The position numbers were made by a program, and so were the translations under genes. The notes beneath the pieces are model-generated. The model made no database searches and was not told the origin of the DNA. It saw only the letters and a list, made by a program, of their open reading frames with translations. From Natronomonas gomsonensis (GTDB lineage Archaea > Halobacteriota > Halobacteria > Halobacteriales > Haloarculaceae), in the NCBI RefSeq assembly GCF_024300825.1, contig NZ_CP101323.1:3162001-3226000 (forward strand): DNA of 64,000 nucleotides, given 5' to 3'. The first letter of the stretch is position 1. Each line of letters begins with the position of its first letter. Below are positions 16,362-25,059 of the stretch, one piece after another.

Positions 16362-17336
16362 CTACCGTCCCCGTCGGAGTTCGTCGACGAGCTGTTCGAT
16401 GGTCTCCCCTTGGGCTTCGAGCAGTTCCGTCTGATACTCGACGGTCTCTCTGAGGGCTTCGACCTCTTCGGCGAGTTCCTCGATGTCGACCTCGGCCGTT
16501 TCCCGAACGTCGCCGGTCGGTCCCTCGTCGTCGGTCGACTCCGCGCTATTCATCCCTTGTCTGCCGGTCACGTCCTGGTCGGCGGGCGGCGACCAGTCAC
16601 TGGAGACGAAGCCGTCGTCCGCCACCTCGGAGTCGTCGGTTGTCCCGTTGTCGTCCGCGTCGGCCGCTTCGCCGGGGGCGGTCTCGTCGTTGGACCCGTC
16701 TTCGATGGCGGCCCGAAGCCCGCCGAGCGAGGAGACGCCGTGGAACTCGAAGACAGCGCTCTGTACGTCCTCGCGGACGCGGCCGGCGTGTTCGTTCGGC
16801 ACCTTGACCCGTTGTTTTCGGCCGTCGGCCTCGACGACGACCTGTGTGGCGACGCTTCCCTCCTCGAAGTCGAGGTCGGCGAGGTTCTCGTAGCGGAACG
16901 CCTCGAACTCCTCGTCCCAGACCGCGCTGCCGACGTGTTTCAGCAGTTGTCTGTCGGTGACGACGAGCGTGAGTTCGCTGAATCGGAACGTCGCGTCGAC
17001 GGCTTCGTCTTCGGCGACGACGCCGGTCGCTCCGAGAACGCCTTCGAGGACGGCCTCGATGACGCTGTCGGCGACGCTTCCGGGAACGGTGAAACTCCGC
17101 TCGCCGTCGATGCCGTCGAGTCGAATCGTCGATTTGCGCCGGCCGGTGTCGACGGCGAAGCGCTCGACGTCGTGGTCGTAGCTGTCGAGTGATTCGTCGG
17201 ACAGCAGCCCCTCGGAGCGATACACGTGCGTCGCCTCGGGGGTGACGACGACGGCGTCTCCACCGCCGACGTCGACGATTTCGATGACCGTCGCGTCGCC
17301 GACGGCCTCGGTTACCAGCGCCGGAAGCTCGTCCAT
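16362..17336 (-). CDS. Haloarchaeal PH-like domain protein (DUF7115) with coiled-coil tail
   Basis: The 324-residue protein has two repeated beta-rich units in its first 210 residues. Each looks like a bPH/PH-like fold: VVVTPEATHVYRSEGLLSDE opens the first and LTLVVTDRQLLKHVGSAVWD the second. A very acidic linker follows (about 215-270), then a C-terminal coiled coil (about 280-322) rich in Glu and Leu. This matches the haloarchaeal DUF7115 family as remembered. The coiled coil suggests oligomerisation; the function is unknown. Confidence 0.75.
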   Translation of the reverse strand: MDELPALVTEAVGDATVIEIVDVGGGDAVVVTPEATHVYRSEGLLSDESLDSYDHDVERFAVDTGRRKSTIRLDGIDGERSFTVPGSVADSVIEAVLEGVLGATGVVAEDEAVDATFRFSELTLVVTDRQLLKHVGSAVWDEEFEAFRYENLADLDFEEGSVATQVVVEADGRKQRVKVPNEHAGRVREDVQSAVFEFHGVSSLGGLRAAIEDGSNDETAPGEAADADDNGTTDDSEVADDGFVSSDWSPPADQDVTGRQGMNSAESTDDEGPTGDVRETAEVDIEELAEEVEALRETVEYQTELLEAQGETIEQLVDELRRGR

Positions 17337-17453
17337 GCGTGTGGTGTCCCCGCACGGTAGCTTAAAACCGCTGGCTGACTACGCTACTGACCCGCACAAC
17401 CACCCGACGGAGATAGGAAGGTTGAAGGGCGAAAGCGGGCAACGAGGAAGTGA

Positions 17454-17586
17454 GCCCGGGTGGCTTAGCTGGACATAGCGCCGCACTCATAGGGTTACGA
17501 GGCGGTACCCGCGATGTCCTGAGACGGTGCCTACGTCTCGTTCCTGGGACATGCGGAGATCGAGGGTTCGGAGCCCTCCCCGGGCA
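17454..17586 (+). tRNA. tRNA-Met elongator (CAT) with intron
   Basis: The acceptor stem GCCCGGG pairs with CCCGGGC, and the T-arm is GAGGG-TTCGGAG-CCCTC. The anticodon stem CCGCA/TGCGG is interrupted after position 37 by an intron at 17492-17550 (59 bases). The anticodon CAT is at 17488-17490. ATGTCC and GGACAT pair across the intron and the 3' splice site, giving the helix expected of a bulge-helix-bulge motif. Haloarchaeal elongator tRNA-Met genes commonly carry an intron here. CCA is not encoded. Confidence 0.92.
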
Positions 17587-17665
17587 CTCCTATTTCGAGA
17601 ACTCACGTCGAACAGCCGCCGCTTTGCGCACCGAGACGGTAGCGTTAACCCGACAACCCGATTAC

Positions 17666-18106
17666 ATGCGGGAAATGAGCGACGGACGCGACCTGTTAGG
17701 TGCGCTTCGGCGACTGAAACACCCGCTTCTGTACGTGATGGGACCTGCCTACATTGTCGCAGGAATCCTGCACTTCGTCGTTCCGGAGTTGTACGTCCAA
17801 ATCGTGCCACCCACCCTCCCGTTTCGGCTCGAACTCGTCTATCTCTCCGGTATCGCGGAAGTCCTCGTCGGCGTCGGCGTGTTGGTTCCACGAACGCGTC
17901 GCATCGCGGCGTGGGGGACCGTCGCGCTACTCGTGGCAATCTTCCCCGCGAACATCTACATGGCGACCCAGGGTGTGGTCATCGAGGGCGCACCCGGTGG
18001 CGGCGACCCCTCCCAACTCGTCCGATGGGGCAGACTCCCGTTGCAGGCCGTCCTTATCGCGTGGGCGTGGTGGTACACGCAGTCACCGCCCGAGGAGGCG
18101 CTGTAA
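17666..18106 (+). CDS. DoxX-like small membrane protein
   Basis: The 146-residue protein has four membrane segments, and its landmarks (YIVAGILHFVVPELYVQIVP, then SGIAEVLVGVGVLVPRTRR) are typical of DoxX-like proteins. These are small quinone- or redox-linked membrane proteins whose exact role is often unclear. ATG at 17666 is used; a second ATG at 17675 is possible. A run of nine T at 18162-18170 downstream probably ends its transcript. Confidence 0.8.
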   Translation: MREMSDGRDLLGALRRLKHPLLYVMGPAYIVAGILHFVVPELYVQIVPPTLPFRLELVYLSGIAEVLVGVGVLVPRTRRIAAWGTVALLVAIFPANIYMATQGVVIEGAPGGGDPSQLVRWGRLPLQAVLIAWAWWYTQSPPEEAL

Positions 18107-18161
18107 CAGTCGTCGCGGGCGGTCGAAACTTCCACTGCATCGGCTTCGATGACTGGCGATG

Positions 18162-18170
18162 TTTTTTTTT
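18162..18170 (+). terminator. T9 tract after the DoxX-like gene
   Basis: Nine consecutive T residues 55 bases after the stop form a typical archaeal intrinsic termination signal. The tract also lies 28-36 bases before the lipoprotein ATG at 18198, so it may shape that promoter too. Confidence 0.6.
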
Positions 18171-18197
18171 ACGTAGGGCGTGCTGAATAGTTACTGC

Positions 18198-18965
18198 ATG
18201 AAACGCATCGCCCTCCTCGCCGTCCTGTGTCTGTCGGTCTCCATCTCGGGGTGTTCGATGGTGGCTCCGGACGGGGAATCCGAACCCGAACCGGTCGCGC
18301 CGGGGCTCTCCGAAACCGGCATTGAGGACTCCGACGCACTGACGGATGCCCACGGCGATTTCCTCGAAAACACCTCCTTCACGGTTATCACAACCGAAAC
18401 GGTCGCCCACGAAAACGGGACGGTCCTCGAAGAACGACGGTCTCGGACGGCGGTGGAATCAGGATTCAGCGCCTACGAGGCCGAACGCTACGCCTCGACT
18501 GGAAACGAATCCCGTCCCGATGTCGCGCTGTACTTCGACGGAGAGACGGGGGGGTCGGCCCGCCAAACCGACGATGGACGGGTGGTGGAGTCGTTCTCCG
18601 CGGAGAGTCCGCTGAGCGAATACGTGACTCGGTCGACACAGACCGACTCCCTCCGTCCGGTTCTGGACTCGTTCACGACGACAGTCAGCGGAGGGACCGA
18701 ACTGAACGGGAAGACTCTCTACTACGTTCAGTCGACGGACTTTCACAACCGATACGGCTACCTCGGCCCGAGACAGCACGTATCGAAACTTCAGTACGCC
18801 GAGTTCAGTGGTAGCGTCGATTCTGAGGGCTTCGTCCACGAGTATCGGCTCATCCAGCGAGGCCCCGGAAACGAGATCGGTGAGACGTTGACCGTCGAAC
18901 GACGGGTTCGATACACCGACGTCGGCGAGACGACCGTCGAACGGCCGGAATGGGCCGAGGAATGA
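18198..18965 (+). CDS. Haloarchaeal lipoprotein (DUF7537-type)
   Basis: The 255-residue protein begins with a short signal peptide and a lipobox (SISGCS, Cys near residue 18), so it is probably lipid-anchored on the outer face of the membrane. An acidic spacer precedes a beta-rich domain with repeated antiparallel-strand patterns, like the DUF7537 lipoproteins that are abundant in haloarchaea. ATG at 18198 is chosen because the signal peptide starts there. Ligand and function are unknown. Confidence 0.8.
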   Translation: MKRIALLAVLCLSVSISGCSMVAPDGESEPEPVAPGLSETGIEDSDALTDAHGDFLENTSFTVITTETVAHENGTVLEERRSRTAVESGFSAYEAERYASTGNESRPDVALYFDGETGGSARQTDDGRVVESFSAESPLSEYVTRSTQTDSLRPVLDSFTTTVSGGTELNGKTLYYVQSTDFHNRYGYLGPRQHVSKLQYAEFSGSVDSEGFVHEYRLIQRGPGNEIGETLTVERRVRYTDVGETTVERPEWAEE

Positions 18966-18979
18966 TATCGATGTGTGGG

Positions 18980-19195
18980 TTAGATGAGTGCCCGCATCAC
19001 CAACAGCAGGAACATGACCCCGAGGATGGTGAGGGCAGCGGTGGCGACTATCCAGAGGTTGCTGCCCGCGGCGGCGGCCGCAAACGGTGCAGGGAGAACC
19101 GTGGGTGCGACGAAGGCGACGGCCGCCAGTAGCGTCGCCACGACGCAGGCGACGATGAGGAGGCCGTACAGCGAATCCCGCAGGAGTCGGGCCAT
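18980..19195 (-). CDS. 71-aa two-helix membrane protein
   Basis: Two strongly hydrophobic segments (about residues 8-33 and 45-68) are joined by an Ala-rich loop. The gene lies tail-to-tail with the lipoprotein gene, 14 bases apart. No family is recognised. Confidence 0.6.
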   Translation of the reverse strand: MARLLRDSLYGLLIVACVVATLLAAVAFVAPTVLPAPFAAAAAGSNLWIVATAALTILGVMFLLLVMRALI

Positions 19196-19280
19196 GGACG
19201 TGTTGATTGGCCAAACATAAAGAGCGTGTCGGGACCGACGGAAGCGAAACGCCCTTCGGCGACACGGACGGGTCGTGCGT

Positions 19281-19691
19281 ATGGACCGAGAGTTCCCGTT
19301 TCACGTCGAGTTGCCAGTCAGATACAGAGACCTCGACACGCTCGAACACGTCAACAACGCCGTCTACGGGACGTACCTCGAACAGGCCCGTATCGAGTAC
19401 TTCGAGGACGTCCTCGGCGTCGGCTTCGATGAGTTGGGGATGGTGCTGGCGTCGATAGAGATGGATTTCCGGCGGGCAATCGTCCTCGACGACGAGTCGG
19501 TTCGAATCGAGTGTGGCGTCACCGACCTCGGGGAATCCAGTTTCCGAATGGGATACCGTGTGTACGCCGCCGGGGCCGACGACCCCGCGGCGACCGGGGA
19601 GACGACGCTCGTGGTCGTCGACGAGACGGGGACGAAGCCGGTTCCCGAGTCGTGGCGAGAAGCGTTCCGCGAGTTCGAACCGGGGCTTTGA
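19281..19691 (+). CDS. Acyl-CoA thioesterase, hotdog fold
   Basis: The 136-residue protein shows the 4-hydroxybenzoyl-CoA thioesterase pattern: RYRDLDTLEHVNNAVYGTYL, in which the Asp and the HVNN group shape the active site, followed by a long helix with RIEYFED. Members hydrolyse acyl-CoA esters. ATG at 19281 is chosen since the conserved region begins directly after it. It ends 3 bases from the convergent gene. The natural substrate cannot be told from sequence. Confidence 0.85.
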   Translation: MDREFPFHVELPVRYRDLDTLEHVNNAVYGTYLEQARIEYFEDVLGVGFDELGMVLASIEMDFRRAIVLDDESVRIECGVTDLGESSFRMGYRVYAAGADDPAATGETTLVVVDETGTKPVPESWREAFREFEPGL

Positions 19692-19694
19692 GCG

Positions 19695-20294
19695 TCAGCG
19701 ACGCTTGACTTCCCAACCCGAATCGGTGTGGCGGGCAATCGCCTGAAACGTCGAGGTAATCGTCGAGACAGTCTGTTTGTCCTGCGTATCGGGGTCGAGA
19801 TGGAAGTGTGCGCGGGCGTCGGCCCCGGAGATGCGTGTCGTGATGAGATGGAGGAAGCGGTAGATGCTGTGGGTCTCGCCGTACTGCAACAGCGTCGTCA
19901 GCGAGTCGAAACAGACGGCCATCTCCCGGTCGGCTTCGTGCCAGCGTTCGAGGTACTTGCTGACGACCATTCCGATGCCCGTGAGGTCGCCGGGACTGGA
20001 GAGGTATTCGACGGTTACGGAGTCGGGAAGGTTTTCTTCGGTCTCCCCTGGTTGGGTGAAGGCGTCGCTGGTCGTGACGACGACGAGTTCCTCGGGGAGG
20101 TCGCCGACGCGTTCAATCCAGCCCTCGACCCACTGCTTTGGTGACAGCATGAAACTCACGACGAGTACCGCCTCCTCTTCGCCGGCCGTCAGGAGGCGCT
20201 TACAGCCGATGTCGACCGATTCGTCGACACTCGGGCCGAGAACGAGCACGTTCGACACGTCGGCGATGTCGTCGAGTGCTCCCGCAGATGACAT
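19695..20294 (-). CDS. RecA/KaiC-fold protein lacking a clear P-loop (DUF7504, HTR-like)
   Basis: The 199-residue protein has alternating strands and helices as in RecA-like ATPases (NVLVLGPSVDES, VLVVSFMLSP, LVVVTTSD, MAVCFDSLTTLLQYG). It lacks a canonical Walker A at the first loop, so nucleotide binding may be lost. This fits the haloarchaeal HTR-like family (DUF7504), often linked to signalling. The role is unknown. Confidence 0.7.
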   Translation of the reverse strand: MSSAGALDDIADVSNVLVLGPSVDESVDIGCKRLLTAGEEEAVLVVSFMLSPKQWVEGWIERVGDLPEELVVVTTSDAFTQPGETEENLPDSVTVEYLSSPGDLTGIGMVVSKYLERWHEADREMAVCFDSLTTLLQYGETHSIYRFLHLITTRISGADARAHFHLDPDTQDKQTVSTITSTFQAIARHTDSGWEVKRR

Positions 20295-20390
20295 GCTGGC
20301 CCTCGGTCGCCATCGGATAAAAACGATTGGGCCGACACGGATGCGGGTGGTCGACCAACCGTTTTTGTCGGTCGCTATCGTGTGGCATCC

Positions 20391-20795
20391 ATGGCACTGA
20401 CGGGCGATTCGGAATTGGCGGAGTTCGACGCCGAGGCCGCGCTCGAACGAGCGCGAGACGTCTGTGGCGACGGCGTCCAGTCGTTCATGGAGTTCTCACA
20501 GAACGAGTACAACATCCTCTACGTCCACGACGACATCGTCGAGATGTATCGCGACGAACAGCACCTCCGGGAGCACTACGCACGCGTGTTGGACCACCTG
20601 CACATGGACTTCATGGAGCGTGACACCTACGAGAACACGCTGTTACCGAACGCCGGCCACGTCACCTCGCTCGTCACCCACACCGAGGAGTTGACCCTGC
20701 TCAGACTGCTCGGAGAGACGACCGGACTGTACATCGCCTTGGACCCCGACTGCTCTGCGGAGGCTGTCTCCGAGGCCATCGGGCCGCTACGCTGA
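20391..20795 (+). CDS. Small haloarchaeal protein (DUF7522-like)
   Basis: The 134-residue acidic protein contains NEYNILYVHDDIVEMYRDEQ and a region around ELTLLRLLGETTGLYIALDP, resembling a compact alpha/beta sensor-like domain found only in haloarchaea. ATG at 20391 is chosen; GTG at 20382 is three codons earlier in frame. A short TTTTT-containing element near 20362 may be its promoter. It is divergent from the HTR-like gene, and such pairs suggest a common regulatory role, which is inferred. Confidence 0.7.
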   Translation: MALTGDSELAEFDAEAALERARDVCGDGVQSFMEFSQNEYNILYVHDDIVEMYRDEQHLREHYARVLDHLHMDFMERDTYENTLLPNAGHVTSLVTHTEELTLLRLLGETTGLYIALDPDCSAEAVSEAIGPLR

Positions 20796-20999
20796 GCGCC
20801 ACTCCTCGGCCCGGGTTTCGGCCGCTTCGCGGTCCTCGAAGGTCTCGTGGCGGTACGTCTCCCCGTCGGGGGCCTGCTCGAGTCGGTCGAGGGTCACCGC
20901 CCATCGGTCGTCGGCGGTGTGCCGGAGGCGGACGAAGGCGTTGCGGTCGCTTCGACTCCAGACGGCGCCGTCGTCTCGCTCTTCGTGCGTCCAGTCCAT
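20787..20999 (-). CDS. 70-aa haloarchaeal protein (DUF7543-type)
   Basis: The small protein starts MDWTHEER and contains LDRLEQAPDGETYRHETFED, a beta-beta-alpha pattern seen in the short haloarchaeal DUF7543 family. The frame is open further upstream but ATG at 20999 gives the family length. It overlaps the convergent gene end by 9 bases. Confidence 0.7.
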   Translation of the reverse strand: MDWTHEERDDGAVWSRSDRNAFVRLRHTADDRWAVTLDRLEQAPDGETYRHETFEDREAAETRAEEWRSA

Positions 21000-21070
21000 G
21001 CGACCGAATCGACCGCCGGCGGGGAAAAGTCCGCCGACACGCTCATTGGCGCTCGGGTCCGTTCTCCGCT

Positions 21071-21496
21071 GTGGCGACCGACGACCCGACATCGATACGC
21101 ACGCTCGCGGTGACGACCGACGACGTGGTGGCCGCACTCGAAGCCAACGAGCGCCGCGGCGCCGGGGCGGTTCTCCGGGTGACGCCGCCGTTCAGCGGTC
21201 GGATGCGCGCCCGGTTACACCTCGCGGGCACCGAACAGGAGTACGACGACCCGGCACCACTCCACCTGCCGCCGGAGGTGTTCGTCGACTCCGTGCCCCA
21301 GTTCCCGACGGCGGACCGAACCGAAGACGCCCTCCGTTCACACCCCGAGCGAACGTACGCTCCCGAAACACACCGCGAGTACCACGAACGGGCGGTGGCG
21401 GCGTGGCGACGCGCCGTCCGCGACCGACTCCGCGAGGCGACGACCATCCGGACGCCGAAGGGCCCCCACCAGGTCGACCTCGCGATGCTCGGGTGA
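21071..21496 (+). CDS. Haloarchaeal protein of unknown function (DUF8009-like)
   Basis: The 141-residue protein starts at GTG 21071. Its conserved-looking parts are VLRVTPPFSGRMRARLH, PLHLPPEVFVD and a helical C-terminus with EYHERAVAAWRRAVRDRLRE. Homologues are recalled only from haloarchaea. No motif suggests an activity. It is divergent from the 70-aa gene with 71 bases between the two starts. Confidence 0.65.
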   Translation: MATDDPTSIRTLAVTTDDVVAALEANERRGAGAVLRVTPPFSGRMRARLHLAGTEQEYDDPAPLHLPPEVFVDSVPQFPTADRTEDALRSHPERTYAPETHREYHERAVAAWRRAVRDRLREATTIRTPKGPHQVDLAMLG

Positions 21497-21642
21497 CGGA
21501 CTGTCCGCTAGTGACCGTCTCAGCGGCGCGGATAAAATCTCTCGTCCGCGCTGGCGTGTCCGTGAAAGGTCAGAGCCTCTGTGAAATGTGTGAAATGTTC
21601 GCGTGGTTATTAGTGGGTTTCGCGTGTGTTGTCGGATAGACG

Positions 21643-21876
21643 ATGAGTCCCTCCACGTTCCCCGACGACTCCCTGATTGGGGTGGTCAAGTCGGCACGGT
21701 CGTACCTCAGTGGGCCACTGGAGGCACTCGCCTTCTGGAGTGCGGTGTTCCTGCCGTTCTGTCTGCTCGGACTCTTCATGAGTGGGTTCGACGGTCCAAC
21801 GGACTATTTCGTGTTCACTGCCCTCGTCGTCGCCAACGTCGCCGCGGTCGTCGTCGGTCACGACTACCGACAGTAA
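21643..21876 (+). CDS. 77-aa two-helix membrane protein
   Basis: Two hydrophobic segments lie at about residues 26-48 and 54-72, behind a short polar N-terminus. The gene is tail-to-tail with the EamA transporter gene. No family is recognised. Confidence 0.65.
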   Translation: MSPSTFPDDSLIGVVKSARSYLSGPLEALAFWSAVFLPFCLLGLFMSGFDGPTDYFVFTALVVANVAAVVVGHDYRQ

Positions 21877-21891
21877 CGGGTCGTTACCCGG

Positions 21892-22809
21892 TCACAGATG
21901 TCGGTCCAGTTCGGTACGGATTTCCCGTCGTTTGATGAGCAGAAAGCCGACGAGGATGACGAGGAAACCGAGGACCGTCGGCGCGTCGATGACTTCCTGA
22001 AGGAAGAGGAAGCCGGCGACGGCGGCGAAGACGGGGGCGACGTAGGAGACGAGATTGATTTCGATGGGGCCGAGGCGTTCGAGCAAGTCGAAGTAGATGA
22101 GGAAGCCGGCGGCGCTGGCGACGACGGCGAGATACACCAGCGCGACCGTCGCACGCAGCGGCGGGAATCCCGAGACGGACTCGCCGAGACCAAGGCTGAG
22201 GGCATGCATCAGCGCGGCGCCGCCGACCATCGACCACGCTTCCATCGTCTCGATTGGGAGGTCGGTATCGAGTCGGCGCGTGAGGACGCTCCCGAGGGCG
22301 AAACACAGCGTGGCGCCGAAGACGAGCGCCTCGAACCGCGACCCGACGAGGTTCGCCGGGTCGGGTCGGGCGAGAATCGTGACGCCGACGAGACCGAGAA
22401 TCATTCCGACCAACCCGACGACGGTGAGCCGTTCTTGGGGGAGGAGAGCGCGCGCGAAGGCGGTCGTGAGGACGGGCGATAGAGAGACGATGACGGCCGC
22501 GGCGGCGCTCGTCGTCCCGCGTTCGCCGATGAACAACAGGGCGTGATATCCGGCGATGAGAAACACCGCTCCGACGGCAACGAGGAGCCACTCCGAGCGC
22601 CCGCGCGGCCGCCAGCGGTCGACGGTCCACGCTGCGTACCCGAGCATCAACACGCCGGCGATGTCGTAGCGAACGGCGGCGAACAGCACCGGCGCGTCGA
22701 AGAAGTACGCCGGGTTCCCGGGTTCGCCCAGTCCCGCTTTGATGGCCATGAACGCAGACCCCCACGCGGCGGCGAGCGCACAGAACAACACCAGGTTTCG
22801 ATAGCGCAC
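21892..22809 (-). CDS. EamA/DMT-family transporter
   Basis: The 305-residue protein has ten membrane segments arranged as two EamA repeats. The landmarks are AAAWGSAFMAIKAGL near the N-terminus, PVLTTAFARALLPQERLTVV at the end of repeat one, and APVFAAVAGFLFLQEVI in repeat two. Such drug/metabolite transporters export amino acids, sugars or other small molecules; the substrate is unknown. GTG at 22809 starts similarity; the open frame upstream is not family-like. Confidence 0.88.
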   Translation of the reverse strand: MRYRNLVLFCALAAAWGSAFMAIKAGLGEPGNPAYFFDAPVLFAAVRYDIAGVLMLGYAAWTVDRWRPRGRSEWLLVAVGAVFLIAGYHALLFIGERGTTSAAAAVIVSLSPVLTTAFARALLPQERLTVVGLVGMILGLVGVTILARPDPANLVGSRFEALVFGATLCFALGSVLTRRLDTDLPIETMEAWSMVGGAALMHALSLGLGESVSGFPPLRATVALVYLAVVASAAGFLIYFDLLERLGPIEINLVSYVAPVFAAVAGFLFLQEVIDAPTVLGFLVILVGFLLIKRREIRTELDRHL

Positions 22810-22887
22810 GACGGAACGGCGTCGGCCGTCGGCCTCAAGTTTTCGGGATGGAGTAAGAGGTAAGTTCGTCGGCCGTCGGGAGGTGAT

Positions 22888-23304
22888 ATGGAGAGGGAGG
22901 TGGGCGGTGGAAACCCGAAAATACGACTCGTTGCTGCCGGCGTTCTCGTCGTCGTCATTGTGGTGGTCGGGGCCTACGCGGGGTCGATGCTCGTCGGCGA
23001 TTTGACCGACCCGACGCCGAACGCGTCGTTCACCCACGAGTACGACGACGGCACCGTAACGGTAACACACGCTGGCGGCGATTCGTTCACGACCGTCGAG
23101 ACAGCCCGACTCGAGGTGTCGTCACCGGAGGCGGAAGTGACGACGACGTGGGCGGCGGATGATGAGTCCTTCCCCGTCGAGGAGGGCGACAGCGTCCGTT
23201 TGTCGGGCGTCGAACCGGGCGTGACGGTCCGCGTAATCTGGACCGGAACCGGAGAGGAGTCGTCGTTTCGCGTGCTCGAAGCGTTCGAAATCAGCGCCGA
23301 GTGA
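22888..23304 (+). CDS. Membrane-anchored pilin-like extracellular protein
   Basis: The 138-residue protein has one N-terminal membrane helix (about residues 12-37) and an extracellular beta-sandwich with FTHEYDDGTVTVTHAGGDSF, the pattern common in haloarchaeal type IV pilin-related (DUF1628) proteins. The classical pilin cleavage motif is not obvious, so it may be an anchored relative rather than a pilus subunit. It is divergent from the EamA gene, 78 bases apart. Confidence 0.7.
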   Translation: MEREVGGGNPKIRLVAAGVLVVVIVVVGAYAGSMLVGDLTDPTPNASFTHEYDDGTVTVTHAGGDSFTTVETARLEVSSPEAEVTTTWAADDESFPVEEGDSVRLSGVEPGVTVRVIWTGTGEESSFRVLEAFEISAE

Positions 23305-23491
23305 ACATCGCGAGCAGAACCGCCCCCAATATCAAGCCCAGCACACCGGTGATTGGGGATTCGGCTTCGACGCCGACGGCGAGCAACCCGAACACGGCGA
23401 GAACGGCGATTGCCACGCCCAGCAGTTCCAGCACACGGGTGATGCGACGCTGCCAGTCGGTCGGCTCTCGGCTCCCGTCGGCTGAATCCAT
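23291..23491 (-). CDS. 66-aa two-helix membrane protein
   Basis: A polar N-terminus is followed by two hydrophobic segments (about residues 20-42 and 46-63). It overlaps the convergent pilin-like gene by 14 bases and lies 6 bases downstream of the CBS gene, so it is probably cotranscribed with that gene. No known family. Confidence 0.6.
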   Translation of the reverse strand: MDSADGSREPTDWQRRITRVLELLGVAIAVLAVFGLLAVGVEAESPITGVLGLILGAVLLAMFTRR

Positions 23492-23497
23492 CCCGTC

Positions 23498-23989
23498 TCA
23501 GGCGTCCCGTTCGTCGCGGAGTGCTCGAAGCAAGTCCTCTCGGGTGACGATACCGAGTAGGGCGTCGGCCTCGTCGACGATCGGGAGCCGGTTGATGTCG
23601 CGTTCCTCGTCGGCGAGGATAGCGAGCATCTCGTCGAGGTCGGCCTTCGGGCCGACGGTCACGACTTCGGTCGTCATCACCTCGCTAACCGGGCGGCCGG
23701 CGTTCCGAAGCATGTCGACGCCGACGTCGAAGTCATCCCACGAGAGGTCGACGGCGTAGGTGAGTGATTCGAGAAACGGCGGGAACCCGACGGGAATCCA
23801 CAGCGTCCGGTCGGACGGCTGGAACAAATCGACCAAATCGCCCTGCGTGACGATGCCGACGACGAGGCCGTCTTCGGTGACGGGAAAGCCGTTGAAATCG
23901 GCGCGGGCGAGTCGCGTCAACACTTCACTCACGTCGTCCTCCGGGGAGACCGTCTCCACGTCGCGCGTCATGATGTCGCGGGCCTGCAT
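23498..23989 (-). CDS. Tandem CBS-domain protein
   Basis: The 163-residue protein is a pair of CBS domains: MQARDIMTRDVETVSPEDDV opens the first and VSEVMTTEVVTVGPKADLDE the second, each closing with a GIVT motif. CBS pairs bind adenosine nucleotides or similar ligands and regulate partner proteins. No partner domain is attached. The gene lies 47 bases downstream of the metal ABC permease in the same orientation but is probably independent. Confidence 0.92.
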   Translation of the reverse strand: MQARDIMTRDVETVSPEDDVSEVLTRLARADFNGFPVTEDGLVVGIVTQGDLVDLFQPSDRTLWIPVGFPPFLESLTYAVDLSWDDFDVGVDMLRNAGRPVSEVMTTEVVTVGPKADLDEMLAILADEERDINRLPIVDEADALLGIVTREDLLRALRDERDA

Positions 23990-24036
23990 GTGCCGACGTA
24001 CAGCGTCCCGTCCGATGTGTGTTCCGGTCGTCGGGG

Positions 24037-25059
24037 TCAGTCGGTCGCCGGTTCGGCCTCCGAGTCGGTGCTACTGGCGTCGATGCGTGCGGTCTCCGCC
24101 GCCGACTCCTCTCCGAGCGCGGTCCGAAGGCGCCCGAAAACGATACAGGCGACGTAGATGGCGACGGCGACGAGGACGATGACGCCGCCGGCGGTCGCCT
24201 CGCCGTAGTACGACAGTCCGATGCCGACGATGACGGCCAACTCCGCGAGGACGACCGACGAGAGCAGCGACCCGGTGAAACTCCGGGAGACCTGCGCCGC
24301 GCCGGCGACGGGGACGACGAGCATCGCCGCGACGAGGATGACGCCCATTATCTGCATCGCGCCGACGACGACGAGCGCCGTCAGCACGACCATCGTTCGG
24401 TTGTACCAGTTGACGGGAATGCCCGCGACCTCGGCGGCGGTCTCGTCGAAGGTGACGTACAGCAGTTGGTTCCGGGTGAGTGCGACGGTGCCGACGATGA
24501 CGACGAACAGCACGAGCAGTATCGCCGCGTTCTCACGGGAGACCGTCGCGAGGTTTCCGAAGAGATACTGGTCGATGCCGACCGATAGGCCGCCGGCGTT
24601 GAGACTGATGAGCGTCGTCCCCAGCGCGAACCCAGTCGAGAGGACGATGGCCATCGACACGTCGTTGTAGGCGTCAGTCACCTCCGAGATGAGTTCGATA
24701 CTTAACGCCGCTATCATCGCGACGATGATGGCGGTGAGATACGGCGAGACGCCGAAATCCAACACGGCGTTCAGGAACAGACCGACGGCGACGCCGGCGA
24801 AGGCGGTGTGGGCCAGGGCGTCACCGATGAGTGCGAGTTGGCGATGAACGAGGAACGTCCCGATGAGCGGCGCCATTACGCCGATACACAGTCCGACGAG
24901 TACCGCCCGATGCATGTACTGGTACTGGAGGAGTCCCAGGCCGGTCCACCGGGCCACATCAAACATGAACTCCGACCACTCTGCCAAGAGCCAGTAGGCG
25001 GGCGCGAGGGCGGCATCCAGTAGACTCGTCCCGGCGAGGAACGCGGGGGACGCGGTCAT
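24037..25059 (-). CDS. znuB: Zinc/manganese-type ABC transporter permease
   Basis: The 340-residue protein has about nine membrane helices and ABC-3 (ZnuB/TroC/MntB) landmarks: VLVGLCIGVMAPLIGTFLVH, LIGDALAHTAFAGVAVG and a GAMQIMGVILVAAMLVVP segment. It forms the channel of a metal importer with the ATPase and binding protein encoded upstream. The start overlaps the ATPase gene by ATGA. A C-terminal acidic tail of about 30 residues is extra. Zn versus Mn specificity cannot be decided from sequence. Confidence 0.93.
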   Translation of the reverse strand: MTASPAFLAGTSLLDAALAPAYWLLAEWSEFMFDVARWTGLGLLQYQYMHRAVLVGLCIGVMAPLIGTFLVHRQLALIGDALAHTAFAGVAVGLFLNAVLDFGVSPYLTAIIVAMIAALSIELISEVTDAYNDVSMAIVLSTGFALGTTLISLNAGGLSVGIDQYLFGNLATVSRENAAILLVLFVVIVGTVALTRNQLLYVTFDETAAEVAGIPVNWYNRTMVVLTALVVVGAMQIMGVILVAAMLVVPVAGAAQVSRSFTGSLLSSVVLAELAVIVGIGLSYYGEATAGGVIVLVAVAIYVACIVFGRLRTALGEESAAETARIDASSTDSEAEPATD

